Shown here piece by piece: positions 33,760 through 41,728 of a stretch of 64,000 bases of DNA. The position numbers were made by a program, and so were the translations under genes. Under the pieces are notes generated by a model that saw only the letters and a program-made list of their open reading frames with translations, had not been told where the DNA came from and made no database searches. The stretch is from Microbispora siamensis (lineage in GTDB: Bacteria; Actinomycetota; Actinomycetes; Streptosporangiales; Streptosporangiaceae). The stretch is from assembly GCF_016863095.1 (NCBI RefSeq), contig NZ_BOOF01000044.1, forward strand, positions 1 to 64,000, read 5' to 3'. Each line of letters starts with the position of its first letter. The stretch's first letter is position 1.

Positions 33760-34770
33760 ATGTCCCTGTCGCCCACGTCCGGCACGGCCGGGCGCACGAA
33801 CTGGCCCGCTGAGATCCTGCCGGTGCTCGAGAACGCCCTGACGTGCGAGTACGCCTCGCTCACCCGCGCCGGCGCGCCGATCACCTGGCCCGTGGGACCG
33901 TACGTCGCCGAGGACGGCCGTACGGTCGACGTCTCGACGGGCCTGACCTATCCGTCCAAGGCGGAGCGGGCCAGACGCGACCCCAGGGTCGCCCTGCTGT
34001 TCTCCGACCCGACGGGGTCGCCCGTCTCCGATCCTCCCGTCGTGCTCGTCCAGGGCCTGGCCACCGTGCGGGACGCGGACCTGCAGGCCAACACCGATCT
34101 CTATCTGCGGCGGACGCTGGCGAAGTATCCGCAGGCGGTCGCCCGGCAGCCGTGGTTCCTCCTGCGGCGCCAGGCCTGGTACTGGGCGAGGATATGGATC
34201 GAGGTCACTCCGCTGCGCGTGCTGTGGTGGCCGCACGGGCGGCTCGACGCGCCTCCCCTGCGGTGGGAGGCGGCGCCGGAGGTGACCGCGCCGCCGTCGG
34301 ACCCCGCCCCCACCGGAGCCGGCGCTCCTGGATGGCTGGAGCCGCCCGCCGACTGGCGCCCGCGCGCCGACTACGCCGTCCGCCTCGGCGACCCCGTGCT
34401 GACCGTGATCGGCGAGGACGGCTGGCCCCTGCCGCTGCGTTCGCTGGGCGCGACCCGTGTGGACGACGGCTTCCTCGTACGGACCGGCCCGCCCGGCGTC
34501 CTGGCGCGGGGACGGGCCTGCCTGACCTTCCACACCCACGGCGCCGACATGAGCGGCCAGGACAACGTCGTGCTGGTCGGCGAGGCCACGCCCCTGCCCG
34601 ACGGGGTCCACGTGCGGGTCGAGCGCGCGCTGGCCGACTTCAGCCTCAGCGGGAGCCGTTTCGGACAGGTGCGGAAGATGATGCGGACCGCTCGCGCCCT
34701 GGCACCGCGACTCGAACGGGAGGCCGCGCGGCGCGGGCAGCCCGTTCCCGTGCTCCGGCGTCCCCGCTGA
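33760..34770 (+). CDS. Split-barrel (pyridoxamine 5'-phosphate oxidase-like) protein
   Basis: The 336-residue protein has an N-terminal barrel (ITWPVGPYVAEDGRTVDVST, then DPRVALLFSDPTGSP, then VVLVQGLATVRD) resembling FMN- or F420-binding PNPOx-type domains that use pyridine-like or quinone substrates. A second, weaker barrel-like half follows (WPLPLRSLGATRV, ACLTFHTHGADMSGQDNVVL). No signal peptide. It ends one base before the stop of the convergent SARP-type gene. Cofactor and substrate are not predictable. Confidence 0.7.
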   Translation: MSLSPTSGTAGRTNWPAEILPVLENALTCEYASLTRAGAPITWPVGPYVAEDGRTVDVSTGLTYPSKAERARRDPRVALLFSDPTGSPVSDPPVVLVQGLATVRDADLQANTDLYLRRTLAKYPQAVARQPWFLLRRQAWYWARIWIEVTPLRVLWWPHGRLDAPPLRWEAAPEVTAPPSDPAPTGAGAPGWLEPPADWRPRADYAVRLGDPVLTVIGEDGWPLPLRSLGATRVDDGFLVRTGPPGVLARGRACLTFHTHGADMSGQDNVVLVGEATPLPDGVHVRVERALADFSLSGSRFGQVRKMMRTARALAPRLEREAARRGQPVPVLRRPR

Positions 34771-37700
34771 TCACAGGCGTGCGAGCGCGTCACGGGCCGC
34801 CTTCTCCCAGTGGGGAGAGCCGACCTGCCGGGCGACCTGCGCCGCACGGCCGTAGTGTCCCGTCGCGGCCTCGGACCTGCCGAGGAAGACGGCGAGGTCG
34901 CCGAGCGTGTGGGCCACCGGGCCGAAGGTGACCGACGCGGTGCTCATCCCGGCCATCTCCCCCTCCGCGGGGAGGAGCTGCCGGTAGCACTCCTCGGCCG
35001 CCGTGCGGTCCGCCAACGCGATCGCGGTCGCCGACCGCGCCGCCATCATGCCCGCCCAGGTGAAGTCACGGCGCGGAAGGGCCGCCGGCCACACGGCCCT
35101 GGCCTCCTCCAGGCGGCCGGCCGCCACGAGCGCGCGGGCGTACAGCTCTACGACCTCCTGCGGGATCCGCTCCCACACCGGGGCGAGCGCCTCCACGCAC
35201 TCGTCGTAGCGTCCCGCCGCCAGACGGACCGCGAAGCACCCCACCGCGCCCATCAGGGACGAAATCGAGGCTCCCGTCTCCATCAACCGCTCGCCCAGCG
35301 TCGTGTACGCCCTCTCGGCCTCGTCGAACTCTCCTCGTAGGAGCAGATGCAGGGCGTCGAGAAACGCGAGGATGCCGAGCGCGTGGCCGAGCTGGCCGCT
35401 CGTCGAGTGCTCCGCCGCCTGGTCGGCGTGCTGCCGGGCGGCGGCCCAGTCGTTGCGGGCCAGCGCAACCATGCAGAGCGCGGCGTGGCCGAGCGTCTGG
35501 TAGCCGAGCAGCCCGGCCGACGAGGAGATCCGGAGCAACTCGTGCCCCAGTCCTTCCAGCTCCTCGCGCCTGTCGGGGGCCTGGCAGGCCCAGTAGCGGG
35601 CGTTCAGCGCCATGCACAGCAGGTGCGGGTCGCCGATGCCGCGGGCGATGGCGACCGCCTCCGTGCTCGCCGTCTCCACCCGGGCGGCGTCGTGTCCCTC
35701 GACGGCGTGGCACAGCGTGACCAGCAGAAGGCAGCGCAGCTCGCCCGTCTCCCGGGGGAGGGCGTCCTCGACGGCGTGCACCAGATCGCGGTCGAGCCTC
35801 CGCTCCGGCTGGATGGTCCAGATGACGGGCGCGTCGAAGGCCACCGCGGCCCGGGCGACGGCCTTCGGATCGGCGGTTCTCCGGGCGACGGTCAGCGCCT
35901 TCGCCCGGGCGTCGAGCGCCCTCTCCACCTCACCGGCGTGCGCCAGCGCCGACACCAGGCGGCACATCAGGTCGAGTCGCAGCGCCTCGGGTGGGTCGGG
36001 CGCGAGATCGAGCGCACCCAGCGCGCCGTCCAGGAAGGCCGCCGCGTCCCGGTGGGCGTACAGGGCGGACGCCTGGGCCGCCGCACGCGACGCGTACTCC
36101 GCCGCGGCCGGCGCGGTGGCGGTGGTCGCGGCGGCGAGGGCGTGGTGCCCCAGGGCTCCGACGTCCCCGGGCCGCACGGTCTCCAGGGCCGTCACGACCT
36201 TGCGGTGCATCCGGGCACGCCGCAGCCGGGGAATGTCCTCGTAGAGGGTCTCGCGGACCAGCACGTGGGCGAAGCGGACCCGGCCCGGCCGGGGCTCCTC
36301 GAGCAGCCCGGCCAGCACCCCCGCCTCCAGCCCGTCGAGCACGGTCTCCTCGTCGCCTCCCGGCATCGCGATGAGCACGTCGGCGTCGACCTCCCTGCCG
36401 AGCACCGCGGCGTTGCGCAACGTCGCCTGGACCGCGCCGGGGAGGCGGGCGACCCGCCGCCGGATCAGGTCCCGCACCCCGGGCGGCAGCACGTTCACCG
36501 CGGAGGGGCCGTCGATCGCGAGCAGCCGCGCCGTCTCGATCACGAACAACGGGTTGCCGCCGGTGCGCTCGCTGACCTTCCGCGCGGTCGCCCAATCCAC
36601 GTCCATGCCGGACCGCTCGGTGAGCAGCCGGGCGACCTCGTCCGGTGCGAGACCGCTCAGCTCCAGGTTCTCCACCGTCTGGACGGCGAGGGCGGCAGCG
36701 GTCGCCATCAGGTCGGCGCCCGACTCCCCGGGCCGGTGCGTGAGCAGGACGAGGACGGGTGTCGCGGCCAGCCGTACGGCCAGATGGCGCAGCAGCTGAA
36801 GGGTCTCCTCGTCGGCCCTGTGGACGTCCTCCAGCACGATCAGCAGCGGCCCCGGCACGCCGTCCACATAGTCGCCCACGGCCCTGGCCAGCCAGAACTG
36901 GCCGACCGGCGCGGCGTCGTCGGTCAGCAGCGGCGCCAGCCGCGCGGCGGTCTCCGGCGGAGGCGGCGTGGTCGCCGCGAGATCGCGCAGCACCTCGCTC
37001 CACGCCCACGCGGGCGGCACCCCGCCCGTCGTCTCCGGGCACCGGCCGACGACGGTCCGCCAGCCCCGCGCCGACAGATGCCCCACCAGGGCGTCGGCCA
37101 GGGTGCTCTTGCCCAGCCCGGCCTCCCCGCCGAGCCACGCGACCCGGAACCCCTCCCCGGCCTGCTCCGCGGCGGCGACCAGGCGGGACAGCTCCCTCGT
37201 ACGGCCGACCATCCTGCCGGGAGCCGGCGGGCGCGGCCGGTCGGGCGGCACGACCAGCGGCGCGGGCGCGGGCTCCCGGACGATCAGGTCGAGGGAGGGG
37301 GCCTGGGCGAGGATGTCCGCCTCCAGGCTCCGCAGCGCGGGCCCGGGATCCACGCCGAGCTCATCGGCCAGCAGGGCCCGGGTGCGGCGCAGGACCGCCA
37401 GGGCGTCTCCCTGACGGCCGGCGCGGTAGTACGAGAGCGCGAGCAACCGGACCGCGTTCTCCCGCAGCGGCTGGGCGGCGACGTGCCGTTCCAGCTCGGG
37501 GACCAGTTCGGCGTGGCGGCCGAGCGCCAGGCCCGCCTCGGCGCGGTATTCGACCGCGACCGCCCGCAGCTCCAGCAGGTGGCCCACCTCGGGCACGGCC
37601 CACTCCTGGTCGGCGAACTCCGCGTACGCCTGGCCGGTCCACAGAGACAGCGCCTCACTGATCGTGTCGAAGGCGCCGGCGGGATCGCGCCGGGCGAGGA

Positions 37701-38052
37701 GGCCGGCGGCGGCGTCGACCAGTTTGGGGAAGCGCCAGGCGTCCACGTCCTCGGTGTCGAGTGCGAGGCGATATCCGGGCGGCGCGCTCACCAGCACGCG
37801 GGCGGCGGACCGCGGCGCGCGATCGGGCTCAAGGACGCGGCGCAGGTTCGAGACGTACACCTGGAGGGCGCCGAGCGCCTTCGGCGGCGGCTGGCCCTTC
37901 CACAGGTCGTCGATGAACCGGTCGGTGGACACGATGTGCCCCTGTGCGCAGACCAGCCGGGCCATCACGGCCCGGTGGAGTGACGTGCCGAGCTCGACAG
38001 GACGGCCCGCCACCTCCGCGCCGATGTGGCCCAACACCAGAACTCGCACCAT
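34771..38052 (-). CDS. Large SARP/AfsR-type regulator (BTAD, AAA ATPase, TPR)
   Basis: The 1093-residue protein starts with an OmpR-like winged helix and BTAD domain (about residues 1-250; segment LGALQVYVSNLRRVLEP then ELGVDPGPALRSLEADIL), continues with an AAA/NACHT-like ATPase (Walker A GGEAGLGKST; LIVLEDVHRADEETL as the Walker B region), and ends with many TPR-like helices. Such large SARP/LAL hybrids switch on secondary metabolism or utilisation genes on ATP and ligand binding. No biosynthetic cluster is next to it, so the target is unknown. It faces a short divergent gap of 100 bases. Confidence 0.9.
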   Translation of the reverse strand: MVRVLVLGHIGAEVAGRPVELGTSLHRAVMARLVCAQGHIVSTDRFIDDLWKGQPPPKALGALQVYVSNLRRVLEPDRAPRSAARVLVSAPPGYRLALDTEDVDAWRFPKLVDAAAGLLARRDPAGAFDTISEALSLWTGQAYAEFADQEWAVPEVGHLLELRAVAVEYRAEAGLALGRHAELVPELERHVAAQPLRENAVRLLALSYYRAGRQGDALAVLRRTRALLADELGVDPGPALRSLEADILAQAPSLDLIVREPAPAPLVVPPDRPRPPAPGRMVGRTRELSRLVAAAEQAGEGFRVAWLGGEAGLGKSTLADALVGHLSARGWRTVVGRCPETTGGVPPAWAWSEVLRDLAATTPPPPETAARLAPLLTDDAAPVGQFWLARAVGDYVDGVPGPLLIVLEDVHRADEETLQLLRHLAVRLAATPVLVLLTHRPGESGADLMATAAALAVQTVENLELSGLAPDEVARLLTERSGMDVDWATARKVSERTGGNPLFVIETARLLAIDGPSAVNVLPPGVRDLIRRRVARLPGAVQATLRNAAVLGREVDADVLIAMPGGDEETVLDGLEAGVLAGLLEEPRPGRVRFAHVLVRETLYEDIPRLRRARMHRKVVTALETVRPGDVGALGHHALAAATTATAPAAAEYASRAAAQASALYAHRDAAAFLDGALGALDLAPDPPEALRLDLMCRLVSALAHAGEVERALDARAKALTVARRTADPKAVARAAVAFDAPVIWTIQPERRLDRDLVHAVEDALPRETGELRCLLLVTLCHAVEGHDAARVETASTEAVAIARGIGDPHLLCMALNARYWACQAPDRREELEGLGHELLRISSSAGLLGYQTLGHAALCMVALARNDWAAARQHADQAAEHSTSGQLGHALGILAFLDALHLLLRGEFDEAERAYTTLGERLMETGASISSLMGAVGCFAVRLAAGRYDECVEALAPVWERIPQEVVELYARALVAAGRLEEARAVWPAALPRRDFTWAGMMAARSATAIALADRTAAEECYRQLLPAEGEMAGMSTASVTFGPVAHTLGDLAVFLGRSEAATGHYGRAAQVARQVGSPHWEKAARDALARL

Positions 38053-38152
38053 AGCGGGTAAAGCATAGGTCTGTTTCCTTTTACGTCGACGGCTCGTTAG
38101 GGTGAGCCCTCGATTCCCGATCGATTTACTCCTCTATTTCCTGGATGACTCC

Positions 38153-38579
38153 GTGCGCCACTATCGGTGGGGTATTCCCGCCCTGGTCGCCGCCGCCGGA
38201 TATGGCGCGGTGGTCGCAGTCGCCGCCGCGGTCGCGACGGCCCGCGGCGACTGGTGATCGACTCGCTGGTCATGTCGGCGCTCGTGGTGCTGTTCCACCC
38301 GGTGCTGCGCCGCACCGTCGGGTTCGCCGGGCTCGCCCTGGTCGCGGGCCTACTGACCAACACGAGTACGGCAGCCGTCGAGGTGTTCGACGTGCTCGAC
38401 TGGCGCGAGGCGCGGCGCGTGGCAAGATCGCCGGGATCTCCGGGGGTGTCCACGGCATCGCGATGACGGCCGCCAACGCCCTGTCGGTGATCTGGCTCGC
38501 CCGTTCGGCCCACGAACTGGCCGACCCGCCCGCCTCACCCGCCCCGGCCGGACCGCCACCCGCACAGGCGTCCGGGTAA
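38153..38579 (+). pseudogene. Frameshifted DUF2231-like four-helix membrane protein
   Basis: Three consecutive frames carry one plausible membrane protein: frame 2 (38153-38257, WGIPALVAAAGYGAVVAVAA), frame 1 (about 38250-38415, SALVVLFHPVLRRTVGFAGL then TNTSTAAVEVFDVLDWREAR), then frame 0 (about 38415-38579, ISGGVHGIAMTAANALSVIW then LARSAHE). Each switch is by the same phase step. The mix of TM helices and a central DxxDW resembles DUF2231 proteins. It is either a decayed gene or carries sequencing errors. Confidence 0.65.
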
Positions 38580-38751
38580 TGGTTCGTTATGCGGATACCC
38601 GCCCTCGCCTTGAGGATAGCGAGCCTTCGTATGGCCTGCATAATCTGCGATAAGTGACGCTCTTTCCGACCGTATGACGCGCAGCGTACGGAGCGTCGGG
38701 GCGCTTCTCCACAAGAGTCCCCGCCCGCTGGTGACCAAGGAGCACGACACG

Positions 38752-39192
38752 ATGAACTCGCAGACCATGGACCGCGCGGACGTCTGCACGCCCGAGGCGG
38801 TCGTTTCCGAATACACGTGTCCGGTGCCGCACACTCCTCAGGCGGTCGGCGACGTGCGACACCGTGCGCTCGGCGTGCTGACGGCCTGGGGTACGCCCGG
38901 AGCCGCCGCGCAGGAGGCCGTGCTGGTGATCTCCGAGATGGTGACCAACGCCGTACTCCACGCCCTGCCGCCGGCCGAGCTCCGGCTCCTCCTCTGCTCG
39001 GAGGATGACCGCGACGTCATCCGGGTCGAGGTCACCGACGCCGGCGAGGCACCGGTGTGGCCGGGGACCGGGACGTGCCCGGACGAGAGCGGGCGCGGCG
39101 CCCTCGTCGTCGACGCCCTCGCCCTCCGGCACGGCTCCCTGAGCCGTCCCTGCGGGACCACCACGTGGTGGGCGGACCTGCCGGCCCGCTGA
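38752..39192 (+). CDS. HATPase_c (anti-sigma serine kinase-like) ATP-binding protein
   Basis: The 146-residue protein has the ATP-binding fold of RsbW/SpoIIAB-like proteins: N box ISEMVTNAVLHA, then EVTDAGEAPVW (G1), then DESGRGALVVDALALRHG (G2). AAGGAG is nine bases before the ATG. Single-domain copies are numerous in Streptomyces and relatives and are usually orphan regulators binding sigma factors or anti-anti-sigmas. No partner is adjacent. Confidence 0.92.
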   Translation: MNSQTMDRADVCTPEAVVSEYTCPVPHTPQAVGDVRHRALGVLTAWGTPGAAAQEAVLVISEMVTNAVLHALPPAELRLLLCSEDDRDVIRVEVTDAGEAPVWPGTGTCPDESGRGALVVDALALRHGSLSRPCGTTTWWADLPAR

Positions 39193-39213
39193 GCCGGCCG
39201 TACGCCCTCGGGC

Positions 39214-40194
39214 TCAGCGGCGCAGGGTCTCCGACGGCGACTCCCCGAAACGCCGGCGGTAGGCGAGGGCGAACCGCCCGAGGTGGACGAACCCCCAGCG
39301 GTAGGCGACGTCGGTGACCGTGGTGGCGCCCGGATCCTGGACCGTGAGTTCGGCGCGCACCCGATCGAGGCGCACCTCTCGCAGATAGCTCGTGGGCGTC
39401 GTCTCCAGCTGACGCCGGAACCCCTCCTGAAGCGCCCGCGCGCCGACGCCCACCGCCTCGGCGATCTCCTCCACCGTGAGCGGTTCCGCCGCCCGCGCCT
39501 CGATCAGGTCCACGGCCCGTTCCACCGCCGTCGGCGCGACGCGGGGCTGCCCGCCCGCCAGCGCATCGCTGTAGTTGCTGGGCTGGGCCAGCAGCAGCTG
39601 CGTCATCAGCAGCCCCTCCAGCTGCCTGAGTGCGATGGGCTGCTCCAGCATGGCGCCGCCGGTCTCCGCCTCCCGCCTGAGCAGGTCGACGACCGAGAGC
39701 CACGATCGGACGGGGGGCCGGGTCAGGTCCATGCCGAGAGAGAAGGTGAGCGGCCTGCGCGGCGTGCGCCCCATGAGCTTGGCGAGGTGGGCTTCGAGCG
39801 CGGCCCGGTCGAAGCGGGCGATCAGCGACGCGTGCCCGGGGGACCACCGCATGCACATGGGCCGCGTCAGCGACAGTACGGCGGCGAGTTCCGGCGTCGC
39901 CGTGATCCGTTCGCGCCCGTGGGACACCTCCGCGGCGCCGGTCAGCGGCATCTCGACGAGCAGGTAGCTGTCCAGCGGCTGCGGCGTGATCAGCACCTCC
40001 GTGCCGTAGCCGAGGGAGTACAGCCCGATCCCGTCGAGCGTCACCCCGTTCATGCGGACGTCGAGCCGGCCCTCCGGATTCACCGGGCGCAGCCCGTGGT
40101 CGCCGAGGTCGTTCCCGACCCTCTTACGGGCCTCGTCGACGTCGTGCGTGTGCAGCCGCTGATGCGCGGCGAAAGGTAGCGAGTGTTCGGCCAT
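39214..40194 (-). CDS. AraC-family regulator with cupin-like sensor
   Basis: The 326-residue protein has an N-terminal AraC-binding-like domain (about residues 20-180) and two HTH motifs at the C-terminus (LTVEEIAEAVGVGARALQEG, then VTDVAYRWGFVHLGRFALAY). The second keeps the standard GFxxxxxFxxxYRxxFGxSPSE pattern. GGAGG precedes the ATG at 40194. No obvious target is beside it. Confidence 0.93.
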   Translation of the reverse strand: MAEHSLPFAAHQRLHTHDVDEARKRVGNDLGDHGLRPVNPEGRLDVRMNGVTLDGIGLYSLGYGTEVLITPQPLDSYLLVEMPLTGAAEVSHGRERITATPELAAVLSLTRPMCMRWSPGHASLIARFDRAALEAHLAKLMGRTPRRPLTFSLGMDLTRPPVRSWLSVVDLLRREAETGGAMLEQPIALRQLEGLLMTQLLLAQPSNYSDALAGGQPRVAPTAVERAVDLIEARAAEPLTVEEIAEAVGVGARALQEGFRRQLETTPTSYLREVRLDRVRAELTVQDPGATTVTDVAYRWGFVHLGRFALAYRRRFGESPSETLRR

Positions 40195-40302
40195 TTTCGC
40201 CTCCCCAAGCGGGCAGGCCCCCCGTTCCCGCAGCTGGCGGGCGTGACACAAGCCTACGACCCTCCCGGCGGCACCTCGCCGGGTGAGGACCGGGCCGGAC
40301 GA

Positions 40303-40620
40303 TCAGATCAGGCGGCGGGAGACGATGCCGGTGCCGACATCGTGGCCGCACCAGAGGCGGAACCGTTCCCCGGGGCGCAGATACTCGACGGCGTCGTCGT
40401 CGGTGGTCGCGATGGTCACCACGTGCAGCCAGTCTCCGGGGGTCAGCGGCTCCTCGTCGTCCGCGGTGATCGCCACCTGGAACGGCCGGCTGGGCCCCTC
40501 GCCGTGCTCCCCGGTGCCGGCGCAGACCACCAGCGACTGCGTGCGGAAGGGAAGTTCGTGCGGCAGGCCGCCCTGGTCGGAGGGCAGGAGCGTGATCAGT
40601 GCCTTTGCTTGGACGGTCAT
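40303..40620 (-). CDS. Stand-alone EF-Tu domain III-like protein
   Basis: The 105-residue protein aligns with the C-terminal barrel of elongation factor Tu: opening VQAKALITLLPSDQGG (compare the EF-Tu element with VYxLxxxEGG), then LTPGDWLHVV, then LRPGERFRLWCGHDVGTGIV (compare the EF-Tu GxRTVGAGVV ending). No GTPase domain is present. Such orphan barrels in actinomycetes are annotated as hypothetical. They may bind RNA, aminoacyl ends or a protein partner of EF-Tu. The start is the ATG at 40620; an in-frame GTG nine bases earlier is possible. A small palindrome lies upstream. Confidence 0.72.
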   Translation of the reverse strand: MTVQAKALITLLPSDQGGLPHELPFRTQSLVVCAGTGEHGEGPSRPFQVAITADDEEPLTPGDWLHVVTIATTDDDAVEYLRPGERFRLWCGHDVGTGIVSRRLI

Positions 40621-40661
40621 CGAGACCACCGACTTTCACGCGTCAGTTGCACTGCGTTCTA

Positions 40662-40674
40662 TTGCATTGTGCAA
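40662..40674. promoter_or_regulatory. Small palindrome TTGCATTGTGCAA before the EF-Tu-like gene
   Basis: TTGCA and TGCAA are exact arms around three bases. A further TTGCA lies 16 bases to the left. The A/T-rich stretch lies 42 bases before the ATG. No local regulator clearly matches it. Confidence 0.4.
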
Positions 40675-40705
40675 CGTTCGTCCCGGCCGTTCGCTTCCGC
40701 AGGCC

Positions 40706-41728
40706 TCACCCTCCAGTGTGCGCCGGTGCGGTCGAACCGCGCACCACCAGTTCCGTCGCGAGTTCGACGTGATGCGACTCGATCTGCTCCCCGGCCGCCA
40801 GGCGCAGCGCCGTACGCACCGCGACGGCGCCCATCTCCCGCAGCGGCTGCCGCACGGTGGTCAGGGGCGGCGAGGCCATCCGGGCGACCTGCGTGTCGTC
40901 GAAGCCCACGACGCTGAGGTCCTCGGGCACGCGCAACCCCCGCGCCCTGGCCGCCTCCAGCACCCCGAGGGCGATGTCGTCGCAGCCCGCGAAGATCGCC
41001 GTCGGCGCCTCGGGCAGGTCGAGCAGGGCCGCCCCGCCCGCCACGCCGTCGTGGTAATGGAAGGTCCCGGTCCGCACGTACCCCGGCAGGACGGGCGCAC
41101 CCGCGGCCTCCATGGCGGCTCGGTAGCCGTGCAGCCGGGCCTGGTTGCAGGCCGCGGTGGCCGGGCCGCCGAGATAGGCGACGCGCCGGTGGCCGAGCGC
41201 GAGCAGGTGCTGCGTCGCGGCCATGCCACCGGCGAAGTTCGTCGAGCCGACGCTGGTCACCCGGGCCCGCGGCAGGTTCAGCGGGTCGATCACGACCAGG
41301 GGCAGCCGCGCCCGGGCCAGGGCGGTGAGCTGCCCGGAGGTCAGTTCGCCGGTGACGGCGACCAACGCCCGCCGCCCGGCCGCGACCAGTTCGCGCGCCC
41401 ACCCTCCCGTGCGGTCGGCGTTGCGCCGGATGCTCACCACGACGGCCACGTCGAGATCGGCGCCCGCCTGCACCGCGCCCTGGACGATCTCGGTGGAGTA
41501 CGCGTTGAGGTCCGCGTCGAACTCCACCTCGATCGTGTCGGGCGCCACCTCACCGCGGCGCTGCGGCGGCGCGACGTAGTCGTGCTGCTCCAGCAGCGAC
41601 AACACCAGGGAACGCGTCTCCGGCGCGACGTCGCTGCGGCCGTTGAGCACCTTCGACACGGTCGCGACCGACACCCCCGCCGAGGCCGCGACCGTGGCGA
41701 GAGTGGCCCGCCTACGACTGGGCGGCAT
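40706..41728 (-). CDS. LacI-family repressor of the GH3/ABC locus (BxlR-like)
   Basis: The 340-residue protein has the LacI HTH at residues 8-28 (TLATVAASAGVSVATVSKVL then NGRSDV) and a sugar-binding domain ending GFDDTQVARMASPPLTTVRQ. The gene overlaps the end of the GH3 gene by 17 bases, so both are on one transcript. Two copies of CGAAATGTTTCGAA around the divergent GH3/ABC promoters are likely operators. Confidence 0.93.
   Translation of the reverse strand: MPPSRRRATLATVAASAGVSVATVSKVLNGRSDVAPETRSLVLSLLEQHDYVAPPQRRGEVAPDTIEVEFDADLNAYSTEIVQGAVQAGADLDVAVVVSIRRNADRTGGWARELVAAGRRALVAVTGELTSGQLTALARARLPLVVIDPLNLPRARVTSVGSTNFAGGMAATQHLLALGHRRVAYLGGPATAACNQARLHGYRAAMEAAGAPVLPGYVRTGTFHYHDGVAGGAALLDLPEAPTAIFAGCDDIALGVLEAARARGLRVPEDLSVVGFDDTQVARMASPPLTTVRQPLREMGAVAVRTALRLAAGEQIESHHVELATELVVRGSTAPAHTGG

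Noticed and set aside
35347-37983. Long plus-strand frame opposite the SARP-type regulator
   Set aside because: It is antisense shadow rich in Arg, Gln and Gly; the minus-strand frame has BTAD, ATPase and TPR motifs.
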